Notes: a model not told the origin generated them from the sequence alone. A stretch of DNA of 64,000 bases from Oceanirhabdus seepicola (GCF_023684385.1 NZ_JAGSOJ010000002.1:248001-312000); one strand, 5' to 3'. Positions 1 through 8,966 are shown, counted from the stretch's first letter. Numbers and translations: made by a program.

Positions 1-12
1 TTTTTATATATA

Positions 13-64
13 ATATAGATACAGGCCGTGCAGAATGGAAAATCTGTAGGGCCTGTATCTATAT
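13..64. other. 15 bp inverted repeat (hairpin) at the left edge
   Basis: The arms ATATAGATACAGGCC (13-27) and its exact complement (50-64) flank a 22-base loop. There is no T-run on either side, so it is not a standard terminator. It may be the end of a transcript entering from the left, or a repeat whose other copies lie outside the window. Confidence 0.4.
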
Positions 65-85
65 GGTGTTGTATTATGTTTATAC

Positions 86-130
86 GACCTTGTAGGTATT
101 TTCCTAAATACTTACAAGGTCTTTTGTTTT
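86..130 (+). terminator. Rho-independent terminator
   Basis: A long stem pairs GACCTTGTAGGTATTT with AAATACTTACAAGGTC and is followed by CTTTTGTTTT. It probably ends a gene to the left of the window and insulates the sodium-coupled transporter gene. Confidence 0.75.
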
Positions 131-177
131 ATAAAAAAATATAAATGTATTAAGGATTATGAAAGGGAGTGAAGACT

Positions 178-1494
178 ATGTCAAAAAGAGAAAAATTTTC
201 AGGGAGAATTGGATTTATACTTGCATGTATTGGGTCAGCTATTGGTCTTGGGAACGTTTGGATGTTCTCATGGAGATTGGGGCAGTACGGGGGATCAGCA
301 TTTTTAATTCCTTATTTTTTATTTTTAGCTATATTGGTACCAATAGGACTTATGGGAGAATTCGCTATTGGAAGGAAGATGAAAGGGGGATCTTTTAAAG
401 CTTACAATGTAATATTAGAAAAGCTTCCATCTGGATTAAGAAATACTATTTCAGCAATCCCAACCTTAGGGGTTGTAGGGATATTTCTATTTTATGCAAT
501 TGTAACTGGGTGGATTATAAGATATTTCTTTGCTTATGTAACAGGAAAAATGAATGAAGTAGCTAATATTTCAGATTATTTTGAGGGATTTATTGGGACA
601 AGTGATAGTATCATTTGGCATGGTATAGCTCTATTAATAGTTGTGCTAATAGTTTCACTTGGTGTTTCTAAAGGGATAGAGAAAATCAATAAGATTATGA
701 TGCCATTATTGTTTATTATATTAATTGGAATTATGATTAGATCTTTAAGCTTAGAAGGTGCTATGGAAGGTGTAAAGTACTTACTTATTCCCAAATGGGA
801 TATGTTGTTAAAACCCATGACTTGGATTATGGCACTTGGACAAGCATTCTTCACAGTATCACTTAATGGTTGTGCTATGGTGGTTTATGGAAGTTACCTT
901 GAGGAAGAAGTTGATGTTGTCAATGCAACAAAACAGATTATTATTTTTGATACAATAGCTGCGTTGTTATCAGCTTTTGTTATTATTCCAGCAGCATTTG
1001 CTTTTGGACTAGACCCACAAGCAGGACCAACATTATTGTTTATTACTGTACCATCGATATTCAGTAGTATGCCTGGAGGAACTATATTTGGAATATTGTT
1101 CTTTGCAGGAATAATATTTGCAGCAGTTTCATCAGCTATAAATATGTTAGAAGTACCAGTTGAGGTTCTAAAAAATAATTTCAATATTTCTAGAAAGAAA
1201 GCTGCTATAGGAGTGACTATTATTGTTTTCATATTAGGAATACCATTGGATTTGAATATGAATTTATTTGGTATGGTAGCAGATATTAGTAGCGTATATA
1301 TAGCTCCTTTGGGAGCTGTAATAGGAGCTATTTGTATATACTGGATATATGGTACTAAGAATATATTACCTGAGATTAATAAGGGTGCAGCTAAAAAGCA
1401 AGGAAAAATATTTGAATTGGCAGCTAAGTATTTCTTTGTTCCATTCTCAATAATAATATTAATATTAGGAATTCTTCTTGGTGGAATTGGTTAG
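178..1494 (+). CDS. Sodium-dependent neurotransmitter symporter (NSS/SNF) family amino-acid transporter
   Basis: This is a 438-residue integral membrane protein of the NSS family, which imports amino acids or related amines with sodium. The N-terminus carries the family signature around GFILACIGSAIGLGNVW in membrane segment 1, followed by GGSAFLIPYF. About eleven hydrophobic segments follow, the usual bacterial number. The ATG at 178 is chosen because GGGAG at 165-169 sits 8 bases upstream; an in-frame GTG at 169 overlaps that site. The gene stands alone, with a terminator upstream and a weak hairpin after the stop. The substrate cannot be read from sequence. Confidence 0.9.
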   Translation: MSKREKFSGRIGFILACIGSAIGLGNVWMFSWRLGQYGGSAFLIPYFLFLAILVPIGLMGEFAIGRKMKGGSFKAYNVILEKLPSGLRNTISAIPTLGVVGIFLFYAIVTGWIIRYFFAYVTGKMNEVANISDYFEGFIGTSDSIIWHGIALLIVVLIVSLGVSKGIEKINKIMMPLLFIILIGIMIRSLSLEGAMEGVKYLLIPKWDMLLKPMTWIMALGQAFFTVSLNGCAMVVYGSYLEEEVDVVNATKQIIIFDTIAALLSAFVIIPAAFAFGLDPQAGPTLLFITVPSIFSSMPGGTIFGILFFAGIIFAAVSSAINMLEVPVEVLKNNFNISRKKAAIGVTIIVFILGIPLDLNMNLFGMVADISSVYIAPLGAVIGAICIYWIYGTKNILPEINKGAAKKQGKIFELAAKYFFVPFSIIILILGILLGGIG

Positions 1495-1574
1495 TAAATT
1501 CTACCAAGAAGTAGAGAATTTTATAAGAAAGATAGATTATATTGTCCTTACTTAATTTGTAGTCTTAAGAGTTT

Positions 1575-1696
1575 CAGGCATTGAAAAAGTCAAAGGTCAA
1601 GGAACAAGGCGAACGAGCAGCGGAACGTACGAATTATGTACTTGAGCAGCGCAGAGAGCCTTAGTGACGCCGAGATGGGGCTTTTTCAATAGCCTG
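1575..1696. repeat. Repeat family A, copy 1 (about 122 bp, inverted ends)
   Basis: The ends CAGGCATTGAAAAAG and CTTTTTCAATAGCCTG pair with one bulge. The core includes AGGCGAACGAGCAGCGGAAC, a short hairpin around GTACGAATTATGTAC, and GAGAGCCTTAGTGACG. A diverged copy lies at 38248-38370. The element carries no reading frame and sits between the NSS transporter and ilvE. Confidence 0.75.
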
Positions 1697-1786
1697 ACCA
1701 CTGCAAAGTGGTAAACATAGATTGTAATGTGCTATAATAATAATGAAAAAAATATGAAAATTATTATTATATTGGAGGTAAATTCA

Positions 1787-2809
1787 ATGAAACCTGTGGA
1801 TATCAATTGGAGTGAGTTAGGATTTAACTATATCAAGACCGATTTTAGATATGTTTCTCATTGGAAAGATGGAAAATGGGATGAAGGGAAATTAGTTGAA
1901 GATAATAAGATTGCTATTAGTGAATCAGCTACAGCACTTCATTATGGACAGCAATGTTTCGAGGGATTAAAAGCGTATAGAACTAAAGAGGGGAAAATAC
2001 AGCTTTTTAGACCAGATCAGAATGCTAAGAGAATGAATAGTAGTTGTAGAAGAATATTAATGCCAGAAATTTCAGAAGAACAATTTATAGATGCATGTAA
2101 ACAAGTAGTTAAAGCTAATGAAGCATATGTACCACCTTATGGAAGTGGAGCAACTTTTTATTTAAGACCATTTCTTATAGGAGTAGGTGACAATCTAGGC
2201 GTAAAAGCAGCTCCAGAATTTAAATTTGTGGTATTCGGAGTTCCAGTAGGTCCATACTTTAAGGGTGGAATGGCTCCAGTTAACTTTATGATTGCTGAGT
2301 ATGATAGAGCGGCACCATATGGAACAGGTGCAGCAAAAGTTGGTGGAAACTATGCTGGAAGTTTATTAGCTCATAAAATAGCAAAAGATAGAGGATTCGC
2401 AGATGCTATATACCTTGATCCTCAAACGCACACTAAAATTGAAGAAGTAGGTGCAGCAAATTTCTTTGGTATTACAGCTGATAATGAATTCATTACTCCT
2501 AAATCAGAATCAATACTTCCAAGTATAACAAAATATTCTCTAATGCATATTGCTGAGAATTATTTAAGTTTGAAGGTAAAAGAAGAAGATGTATTTGTAG
2601 ATAAATTAGATAGATTTATAGAGGCAGGGGCATGTGGAACTGCTGCAGTTATTACGCCAATTGGTGGAATAGAGTATAATGAAAAATTACATGTATTCCA
2701 TAGTGAAACTGAAGTTGGACCAGTAACACGAAAACTTTACGATATACTTTCAGGAATTCAATTTGGAGAGGTTGAAGGACCAGAAGGTTGGATAGTTGAA
2801 GTGAAATAA
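1787..2809 (+). CDS. ilvE: Branched-chain-amino-acid aminotransferase
   Basis: This is a 340-residue fold-type IV PLP enzyme that interconverts leucine, isoleucine and valine with their 2-oxo acids, using glutamate/2-oxoglutarate. Recognisable blocks are the N-terminal [16 protein letters not shown], the lysine-containing [10 protein letters not shown] block, and [11 protein letters not shown] near the C-terminal third. Length is typical of the bacterial long-form family. The ATG at 1787 has GGAGGT at 1774-1779; the longer open frame from 1727 has no such site. No T-box or other leader was recognised upstream. A strong terminator follows. Confidence 0.95.
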   Translation: MKPVDINWSELGFNYIKTDFRYVSHWKDGKWDEGKLVEDNKIAISESATALHYGQQCFEGLKAYRTKEGKIQLFRPDQNAKRMNSSCRRILMPEISEEQFIDACKQVVKANEAYVPPYGSGATFYLRPFLIGVGDNLGVKAAPEFKFVVFGVPVGPYFKGGMAPVNFMIAEYDRAAPYGTGAAKVGGNYAGSLLAHKIAKDRGFADAIYLDPQTHTKIEEVGAANFFGITADNEFITPKSESILPSITKYSLMHIAENYLSLKVKEEDVFVDKLDRFIEAGACGTAAVITPIGGIEYNEKLHVFHSETEVGPVTRKLYDILSGIQFGEVEGPEGWIVEVK

Positions 2810-2825
2810 GGAATTTTAAATTAAA

Positions 2826-2866
2826 AAATAGAGTGTCATCAGTTGATGACACTCTATTTCTTTTTT
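2826..2866. terminator. Bidirectional terminator between convergent ilvE and lipoprotein gene
   Basis: The stem AATAGAGTGTCATCA / TGATGACACTCTATT is followed by TCTTTTTTTC on the plus strand and preceded by an A-rich tract, so it can serve both convergent genes. Confidence 0.85.
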
Positions 2867-2872
2867 TCTTTA

Positions 2873-3841
2873 TTATTGATTTGATATATTGGTCCAAAGA
2901 GAAGTTATGTACTCTTTAACATTATCATTAAATGTATAATCATTTTCAATCAGTAATTTTTTGAAGTTACTTAGTTCTTTTACAGCAAGGTTATTTTTAT
3001 TCGACAAATCAATATTTTCAATAAATAATTTAAATTCATCAGAAGTATACTCACTATCAACTGGAATATTTCTTATAGGTCCATTCATCAGAAGTGTTCC
3101 CATATAAACATAATAACGATATTCCACAATATTATACCTAGGAGAATTATGATACTTGTCCATAAAATTAGCTGCATTTTTAGCTCTCTCGAATTGTTCT
3201 TCAAGAGATAAAACAGGGGCTCCATCTGAGTAAGAAGGTTCGTTAGATTCAATACTCATCAATTCGAAATAAGATTTGATATCTTCATCAATATAGTTTG
3301 AGTATATATTATAGGCTGAATAATCTATAATTGCATCATAATTACCTTCAGTTACATATAATTTAAAATGGGAATTTAAAATATCTGTAACTATTGATTT
3401 AAGATTTTCATTTTCGATTCTATCAACATTATCTAGAGTGATATTATCATAATTATATGTATCTATAAGAATATTATCATTTTCACCTGAATGAAGTTGT
3501 TCATTAATTAATATGAAGCTGTCCCTTTGAACTATCTCTAATAAAAGAACTAAATCTGTAGCATTTTTAGTAGATAAATATTGAATATTTTCATTTAAAT
3601 AAGTTACCAGCTCAGATGTTTTTTTATTTTCTATAACATATTGATTGAATAGATTAACTATTTCATTTTGATCATCATCTGATTTCTTTTTCAAATCATC
3701 TGGAACTTTGATTGTGTTAACAACTTTATTTTTTTTTGAATTTTTTGAGTTATCTTGTGGTGAATTTTTAGAAGCGCATCCTACCAATGTGCCGCTTGCA
3801 ATCATAGCAGATAAAACAATACACAATAATTTTTTTTTCAT
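2873..3841 (-). CDS. Secreted lipoprotein of unknown function
   Basis: This 322-residue protein has a lipoprotein signal peptide: a lysine-rich start, a hydrophobic core, then the lipobox LVGC with the lipidated cysteine at about residue 22. A charged Asn/Lys/Ser linker follows, then an acidic, mostly helical body with no motif I recognise. The ATG at 3841 is preceded by GGAGGT; the upstream in-frame ATG at 3865 lacks a site. It shares a terminator with ilvE but is transcribed alone. Surface location is well supported; function is unknown. Confidence 0.8.
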   Translation of the reverse strand: MKKKLLCIVLSAMIASGTLVGCASKNSPQDNSKNSKKNKVVNTIKVPDDLKKKSDDDQNEIVNLFNQYVIENKKTSELVTYLNENIQYLSTKNATDLVLLLEIVQRDSFILINEQLHSGENDNILIDTYNYDNITLDNVDRIENENLKSIVTDILNSHFKLYVTEGNYDAIIDYSAYNIYSNYIDEDIKSYFELMSIESNEPSYSDGAPVLSLEEQFERAKNAANFMDKYHNSPRYNIVEYRYYVYMGTLLMNGPIRNIPVDSEYTSDEFKLFIENIDLSNKNNLAVKELSNFKKLLIENDYTFNDNVKEYITSLWTNISNQ

Positions 3842-4123
3842 TTTAACCTCCAAAGTACGTTTCATACGCCTAATCTAAAATATTATATAGTATATATAAT
3901 AAGAATACATAAATTTAGATGAGTTTTCAAGAAAGTTCAATGATTCTTGATAAAATGTTAAAAAATTGAAAGATAATAAATTTTAATATAGTGTGGGATT
4001 TTTTGAAAGTATAGTACGATTTAAAGAGCATAAAAACAAATAAGAACTAAATATGTTATAATATAGAAAAGAATATGGGAATTATAGTTTTTCGAGAAAG
4101 ATAGTGCTATAGGAGGGGTAAAT

Positions 4124-4669
4124 ATGAAGTTTTTAGGCAATTATAATTCTTGGAAAAGATTCTCTGAAGAGATGAATGGTGAGTTTCAAGAGAAAAGCAA
4201 TGAATTCAATATGACTAACATTTCATTTAAGATAGATGGAGATGAAGTAATATATAAAATTGATAAAATTCATAATAATATTTTACCAAAATTTGAAACC
4301 AATGTTAAAATGGAATTAGATTATAAGAAAATCTTAAATCTTAGATTGTATTTAAAAAAAACAACTAGGAGATTAAGTCATAAGGAAAACGAAATCGATG
4401 GCATTGGAGAGGTTAAAATATCAGATTCGCAGTTTAATGAAAGATTCAAGATATATACAAATAATGTGCAATATGCAAGAGGAATGATGAACAAAAGTGT
4501 TATCAAAAGATTGATAATTGGAATACCAATTAATAAATTATCAATTGAAACTATAGAAAAAAAGATACATATATGCATGTATACAAAAGGAGCCGTTAAA
4601 AACATAGAAACTTTAAGAAAAATGTATTATCTTATTATAGAAATATTAGGTAGCATACAAGAAATTTAA
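4124..4669 (+). CDS. Hypothetical cytosolic protein
   Basis: This 181-residue protein has no signal peptide and no membrane segment. It alternates charged and hydrophobic residues, as in a mixed alpha/beta fold, with a basic patch near residues 80-90 (LYLKKTTRRLSHKEN). I do not recognise the family. The start is well supported by AGGAGGGG at 4112-4119, with a TATAAT-like hexamer at 4057-4062 further upstream, and a terminator follows the stop, so it is probably a real monocistronic gene. Confidence 0.65.
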   Translation: MKFLGNYNSWKRFSEEMNGEFQEKSNEFNMTNISFKIDGDEVIYKIDKIHNNILPKFETNVKMELDYKKILNLRLYLKKTTRRLSHKENEIDGIGEVKISDSQFNERFKIYTNNVQYARGMMNKSVIKRLIIGIPINKLSIETIEKKIHICMYTKGAVKNIETLRKMYYLIIEILGSIQEI

Positions 4670-4683
4670 TATTTTTTAGAAGA

Positions 4684-4712
4684 AGTTGCGAATTATTGCA
4701 ACTTTTTATATT
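4684..4712 (+). terminator. Rho-independent terminator
   Basis: The stem AGTTGC / GCAACT with an 8-base loop is followed by TTTTATATTT, directly after the 181-residue hypothetical gene. Confidence 0.65.
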
Positions 4713-4757
4713 TCTAAAGCGTCTATATAGTAAGAATGTTTTACAGGAGATGATTAT

Positions 4758-4853
4758 ATGGTAAAAAATATGGTTCCTACATTGTTGTTTTCATTATTTA
4801 TAGTAGTCTTTTCTGCACTAACTATAAATTATTTTATTTCGGTTTTATGTTAA
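4758..4853 (+). CDS. 31-residue single-pass membrane peptide
   Basis: The short frame begins MVKNMVPTLLFSLF and continues with hydrophobic residues to the end (...YFISVLC). It is one predicted membrane helix with a short positively charged N-terminus, so the C-terminus should face outwards. AGGAG at 4745-4749 is correctly spaced, and a strong terminator begins at the stop codon. The gene therefore has its own ribosome site and terminator and lies between two other terminated units. Possible roles are a regulatory membrane peptide or a toxin-like peptide; no homologue is recognised. Confidence 0.55.
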   Translation: MVKNMVPTLLFSLFIVVFSALTINYFISVLC

Positions 4854-4893
4854 GAGTCATCGTTGATAAAAATCACGATGGCTCTTATTTTTT
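4852..4893 (+). terminator. Rho-independent terminator after the small membrane peptide
   Basis: The arms AAGAGTCATCGT and ACGATGGCTCTT pair with one G-U and are followed by ATTTTTT. The left arm starts at the stop codon of the 31-residue frame. Confidence 0.8.
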
Positions 4894-5034
4894 GAGCTTT
4901 TATTCTTTAAAAAATTCCAAAAGAACATTATAAGAGGATAAGCTATTCTATATATCTTCAGCATCTGTCACAACGATTAAAATAAAAAACAGGCAAATTA
5001 GTGTTTACGCATATGGATATTTATGGTAATATAT

Positions 5035-5157
5035 ATGTAAAGCTAGCTTAACATTAATTGAATATCAATATATTTTTTTGAGTTACATGTAAAGGAAACT
5101 TAACATTGCAGAAATGGGAAAAATTTTTTTGTTTTGAATGTAAAGGAAACTTAACAT
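5035..5157 (+). promoter_or_regulatory. Three phased copies of a TGTAAAG-N4-CTTAACA operator
   Basis: Near-palindromic sites lie at 5035-5054 (spacer CTAG), 5087-5106 and 5138-5157 (spacer GAAA in both). Start-to-start spacings are 52 and 51 bp, close to five turns of B-DNA, so a bound regulator would occupy the same face at all three. They lie in the 288-base gap before the Xre gene at 5182. Autoregulation by that Xre protein is the simplest inference. A weak TTGAGT-N17-TAACAT promoter overlaps the middle site. Confidence 0.6.
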
Positions 5158-5181
5158 GATGAGAGGAGGGGAGAGAAAAAA

Positions 5182-5376
5182 TTGAAAAATAGAGTTAAAG
5201 AACTCAGAGAAAATAACAGTATAACACAAGATAAATTAGGTGAGATGGTGGGAGTTTCAAGAATAACTATTATATCTCTTGAGAAGGGGAAGTATAACCC
5301 GTCAATTATGTTGGCATATAAGATTGCTAAGATATTTAATTTAACTATAGAAGAAGTTTTTTTATTTGAGGGGTAA
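5182..5376 (+). CDS. Small Xre-family transcriptional regulator
   Basis: This 64-residue protein is almost entirely one helix-turn-helix domain. The helix-turn-helix spans roughly residues 14-35 (TQDKLGEMVGVSRITIISLE), followed by the typical KGKYNPS...AYKIAKIFNLTIEEVF tail. It resembles the small Xre regulators often encoded with a membrane protein in Firmicutes. The TTG start at 5182 is preceded by GAGGAGGGGAG. The next gene follows after about 40 bases and is probably co-transcribed. The three upstream repeats are likely operators. A degraded paralogue lies at 28196. Confidence 0.9.
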   Translation: MKNRVKELRENNSITQDKLGEMVGVSRITIISLEKGKYNPSIMLAYKIAKIFNLTIEEVFLFEG

Positions 5377-5415
5377 GCATGGGGAAATAATTATTTATAA
5401 AGGAGAATTAATTAT

Positions 5416-5835
5416 ATGAAAAGTTACAAAAAATTAAATACAAGGAATAAAATACAGTCACTGCTATTTGCATTATTTGGGGTTTGTGCTATTGTATCAA
5501 CTTATTTATTTGATCCAATTGGCGAAAAGCGATTGGTTACGTCAATAGGTTATGGTGCTACAGCAATGGGAATTATTATGTTCCTAATGTATACTTTTGG
5601 AAAGAATAATAAAAAAATTAAGGACACTACTATAGCAGAGAATGATGAAATGAGCGCTGATATAAGAGGAAAGGCTGCATATAGTTCCTATTGGCCCACG
5701 TATACAGTTTTAATGATAAGTATAATTATTGTTCAATATGTTACTATATCTGTAACAAACTATATATTAATATTATTAGTGGTATTTCCAGTTATTTATG
5801 TTGTAAATCTATTTAGAGTAGGATCAAAATATTAG
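5416..5835 (+). CDS. Four-helix membrane protein, DUF2178-like, paired with Xre regulator
   Basis: This 139-residue protein has two pairs of hydrophobic helices (about residues 13-30, 44-60, 93-112 and 115-133). They are separated by a cytosolic loop with the motif NDEMSADIRGKAA, which resembles the acidic loop of DUF2178 proteins. It starts at ATG 5416 with AGGAG just upstream and follows the Xre gene closely. Such Xre/membrane pairs recur in Firmicutes, but the biochemical role is not established. The regulator may sense the membrane partner or control its expression. Confidence 0.65.
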   Translation: MKSYKKLNTRNKIQSLLFALFGVCAIVSTYLFDPIGEKRLVTSIGYGATAMGIIMFLMYTFGKNNKKIKDTTIAENDEMSADIRGKAAYSSYWPTYTVLMISIIIVQYVTISVTNYILILLVVFPVIYVVNLFRVGSKY

Positions 5836-5845
5836 TAATACTAGA

Positions 5846-5866
5846 CAACCGTCCCCGTGTTACATG
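5846..5866. repeat. Short REP-like remnant with ACCGTCCCC core
   Basis: The sequence GACAACCGTCCCCGTGTTAC is unusually GC-rich for its surroundings. It carries the complement of GGGGACGGT, the core also found in the perfect palindrome at 20708-20767. It looks like one arm of such a palindrome. Confidence 0.45.
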
Positions 5867-5952
5867 TTGAGTATTGTTATTTTAACTAAAATGTAAACTA
5901 TTTGAAATAAATCTCGTATATAATAATGGATATGTGTAAAGGGGGTAGTACT

Positions 5953-7293
5953 TTGAGTAAAAATAGGAGTAGAAAAGGAATTAGTGGTTATGGAATTATG
6001 GCTAGTATGATAATTGTAATTACAGCAGTAATAGTTATTATAGGATTAGGGTTTAATAATTGGTCTATTGGAAGAAGTAATGTACTAGAAGTTGATGGAA
6101 TTGAATTAATAGAAGTAAAAAGCAATAAGTCCAGTTTGAACAGTGATAATAGGGCACTTAATTCAATAAATAATTTAGCATTTGAGATGGTTAAGAAGGA
6201 TGAGGGGAATAACCTTGTGATTTCTTCAGTGAGCCTTGGGAGTTCTTTAGCGCTTCTTACTAATGGGGCAAATGAAGAGGGAAAAAAGGAGTTAATGAGA
6301 TATATGTTACCGGGTAAAAGACTTGTTGAAGATAATGACACAATTCAACAGATGAATAAAGATTTTAATGAATACATTTTATATATGAGTAATGATGGTA
6401 AGAAGTGTGATATTGAATATGGAACTTCAATGTGGATAGATAATCAATATTCAAATGAAGTTAATGAGGAATTTATAGATAGAGCAAATAATGATTTTTT
6501 TGCAGAGGTTTATTTTGAAGATTTCAAAGGAGATACTGAGAGGGCTATAAATAAGGTAAATAGATGGTGTAGTCGTAAAACTAAAGGTAAGATAGAAGAA
6601 ATTATGGATAAGGATTTGGATGATGAGTTCTTTGGAGTTATACTAAATACTCTTTATTTTAAAGGTCCTTGGCAGGAGCCTTTTAATAAAAGAGCTACTA
6701 GGAAGAAAGAGTTCACTACAGGTGAAGGAGAAAAAATCAAAGTTCCTATGATGCAATCTAAAGAGGATGTGGAGTATCTTGAGAATGAGGGATACAAGGC
6801 AATTAAGAAAGCTTATGGATATGGTAAATATGAAATGACAATTATATTGCCACATGAAAACAGTGGGATAGAAGAGATAATCAATGATATGGACATTGAG
6901 TGGTGGCAGGAAATAAATAATGGAGAGAATTATTTTAATTATGAGGATGTAATACTTAATATACCTAAATTCAAAGTAGAATATGACAGACTATTAAATG
7001 ATGATCTGATAAATGGTGGTGTTGAAAGCATATTTATGAGAAAACCCGCAGGATTAAGTGATATTGGAGAGGATGTTTATCTTTCACTTATCAAACAGAA
7101 GTGTACAATTGAAGTTAGTGAAAATGGAACAGAAGCTGCTGCAGCTACTGAATCAGAAATGGATAAAAGTGAAGCTTGTGAAGAAGAAAAGGAGCCAAAA
7201 GAATTCATAGTTAACAGACCATTTATATTTATAATAAGTGATAGAAAATATGATAGTATTCTTTTCATTGGGAAAGTATATAATCCAGCATAA
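5953..7293 (+). CDS. Membrane-anchored or secreted serpin (serine/cysteine protease inhibitor), copy 1
   Basis: This 446-residue serpin is preceded by a basic N-terminus and one hydrophobic segment (about residues 14-37) that is either a signal peptide or a membrane anchor; there is no lipobox. Family blocks include NTLYFKGPW, the strand IILPHE and the terminal NRPFIFII. The reactive-loop hinge is of the inhibitory type, GTEAAAA, at about residues 392-398. The loop after the hinge is acidic and about six residues longer than in alpha-1-antitrypsin. The TTG at 5953 is chosen because of GGGGGT at 5941-5946. A second serpin follows after about 40 bases, probably co-transcribed. Confidence 0.92.
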   Translation: MSKNRSRKGISGYGIMASMIIVITAVIVIIGLGFNNWSIGRSNVLEVDGIELIEVKSNKSSLNSDNRALNSINNLAFEMVKKDEGNNLVISSVSLGSSLALLTNGANEEGKKELMRYMLPGKRLVEDNDTIQQMNKDFNEYILYMSNDGKKCDIEYGTSMWIDNQYSNEVNEEFIDRANNDFFAEVYFEDFKGDTERAINKVNRWCSRKTKGKIEEIMDKDLDDEFFGVILNTLYFKGPWQEPFNKRATRKKEFTTGEGEKIKVPMMQSKEDVEYLENEGYKAIKKAYGYGKYEMTIILPHENSGIEEIINDMDIEWWQEINNGENYFNYEDVILNIPKFKVEYDRLLNDDLINGGVESIFMRKPAGLSDIGEDVYLSLIKQKCTIEVSENGTEAAAATESEMDKSEACEEEKEPKEFIVNRPFIFIISDRKYDSILFIGKVYNPA

Positions 7294-7331
7294 GATACAT
7301 TTAAAAAAGAATTATGGAAGGAGTGGGAAAA

Positions 7332-8612
7332 TTGAAAAAGTGGGTAGGTATATTCTTATTTATATGTATGATGATGAGCTTGAGTGGATGTAATACTACT
7401 AAAAATGAGACAAGGCAAGATATAGACGTGGAAATTATAGAAATTTCAGTAAGAGATAGAGATGATAAAATAGGTGAGATTGCGGAGGCAAGTAAGGTAA
7501 TAAATAGATCAGCATTTCACATGATGAATCAACTTAATAATCAAGAAAATATGCTTATTTCTTCATTGAGCATAGCTTCATCATTAGCTTTATTACAGAA
7601 TGGAGGATCCAATGGAAGTGATGAAGAGATAATCACATATTTATTTGGGGAAGACATAAATATTAATGAAGCTAAAGAAATTATAAATAACCAGTTTAAG
7701 GAGTTAATTATTGATTGTGCTAATGGAGAAGAGGATGAGGTTATAATAGGGAATTCAATGTGGTTTGATAGCAAGGTATCTGAAAGTATCTATGAAGATT
7801 TTCTAAATGTTTCAAAAGAAAATTTCTTTAGTGAAGTTTACAGCGAAGACTTTATTAATGATACAGAGAAATCTGTTAGTAAGGTAAATAAGTGGATTGA
7901 GTTAAAGAGTAAAGGCAAACTCAAAGACATTATGAATGAGGATGAAGTGACAGAAGAATTCTTTGGGACATTAGTTAACACACTATATTTCAAAGGAAAT
8001 TGGAGCACTGAATTTAGTCCATCTAACACAAAGAAAGAAAAGTTCACTAAGGTGAATGGAGATACCATAATGGTTGATATGATGAATAGGAATACATTAA
8101 GGTCTGTTTATGAAGATGATAAGATGTATGCATTAGATCTTCCTTATCAGGGGCCTCACGTAATGACATTTATATTACCTAAGGAAGGTATAACTCTTAA
8201 TGAAGTGTTAAAAGATGTGTCATTAGAATTTTGGAATGGGAAAAATGACGAGGACAAGCGAGTTTATTCAGAAGTGAGAATGAAAATACCTAAGTTTAGA
8301 TACGAATATGAAACAGAACTTAACAAGTACTTGAATGATAATGGAATAAATAAGATATTCAGTATTGGGGAAAAACCACTTGAAGGTATTATGAAAAATG
8401 CTTACATAAGTCAAATAAAGCACAATACAATAATATCACTAGATGAGGAAGGTACAGAAGCGGCAGCAGTAACTAGAGAACATGCATGTGGAAGTGCTAT
8501 GCCAAAGAAAGAGGTTGATTTTTATTGTGATAGACCCTTTGCATTTATAATAAGTAATCGTATGAATGATACAATATTATTTAGTGGAGTTGTTTATGAG
8601 CCTAAATTTTGA
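7332..8612 (+). CDS. Lipoprotein serpin, copy 2
   Basis: This 426-residue serpin has a lipoprotein signal peptide ending in LSGC (lipidated cysteine about residue 20), so it should be tethered outside the membrane. It shares NTLYFKGNW, FILPKE and DRPFAFII blocks with its upstream neighbour. The hinge GTEAAAV begins at about residue 374, the inhibitory pattern, but the loop (TREHACGSAMPKKE) is unlike that of copy 1 and contains a cysteine near the expected scissile region. TTG 7332 with AAGGAG upstream is preferred to ATG 7314. The pair looks like a duplication with divergent target specificity. Confidence 0.92.
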   Translation: MKKWVGIFLFICMMMSLSGCNTTKNETRQDIDVEIIEISVRDRDDKIGEIAEASKVINRSAFHMMNQLNNQENMLISSLSIASSLALLQNGGSNGSDEEIITYLFGEDININEAKEIINNQFKELIIDCANGEEDEVIIGNSMWFDSKVSESIYEDFLNVSKENFFSEVYSEDFINDTEKSVSKVNKWIELKSKGKLKDIMNEDEVTEEFFGTLVNTLYFKGNWSTEFSPSNTKKEKFTKVNGDTIMVDMMNRNTLRSVYEDDKMYALDLPYQGPHVMTFILPKEGITLNEVLKDVSLEFWNGKNDEDKRVYSEVRMKIPKFRYEYETELNKYLNDNGINKIFSIGEKPLEGIMKNAYISQIKHNTIISLDEEGTEAAAVTREHACGSAMPKKEVDFYCDRPFAFIISNRMNDTILFSGVVYEPKF

Positions 8613-8686
8613 TTGATTTGATACCATAAAGGGGATAAAATTAAATACAAGAATATAAGACAAGTTCAAATAAATGGAGGGGTATT

Positions 8687-8914
8687 ATGGGAAGAAAAAT
8701 TAAAATATCCAATGAAAAAAGAAATGAACTAATTGGAAAGATAAAAGAATATTTCTACGAGGAAAGAGATGAAGATCTTGGGGATTTAGCAGCGAGTATG
8801 ATCTTGGATTTTATAATTGAGGAGATTGCACCAGAGTTCTATAATCAAGGTGTTTATGATTCCTATACGTATATGACAGATAGAATTGAGGATGTTTTGT
8901 CATTACAAAAATAA
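8687..8914 (+). CDS. DUF2164 family protein
   Basis: This 75-residue acidic protein has the DUF2164 pattern: basic start, EKRNELIGKIKEYFYEERDE, then LGDLAASMILDFI and a C-terminal stretch with YNQGVYD. The family is widespread in bacteria and has no established role. The start has GGAGGGG at 8676-8682. It lies about 70 bases downstream of the serpins and could be read from the same transcript. A terminator follows. Confidence 0.8.
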   Translation: MGRKIKISNEKRNELIGKIKEYFYEERDEDLGDLAASMILDFIIEEIAPEFYNQGVYDSYTYMTDRIEDVLSLQK

Positions 8915-8966
8915 ATAGCATGTACTTGTGTACATTTTGTGTATTTGTAAAATTTTAAATATTAGA

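Noticed and set aside
1720..1786. T-box or amino-acid leader before ilvE
   Set aside because: The stretch is too short and lacks a T-box sequence or specifier structure.
5953..8612. Serpin genes as recent foreign DNA from an animal host
   Set aside because: Base composition, codon use and ribosome sites match the neighbours, and both have bacterial export signals; no evidence of recent transfer is visible.
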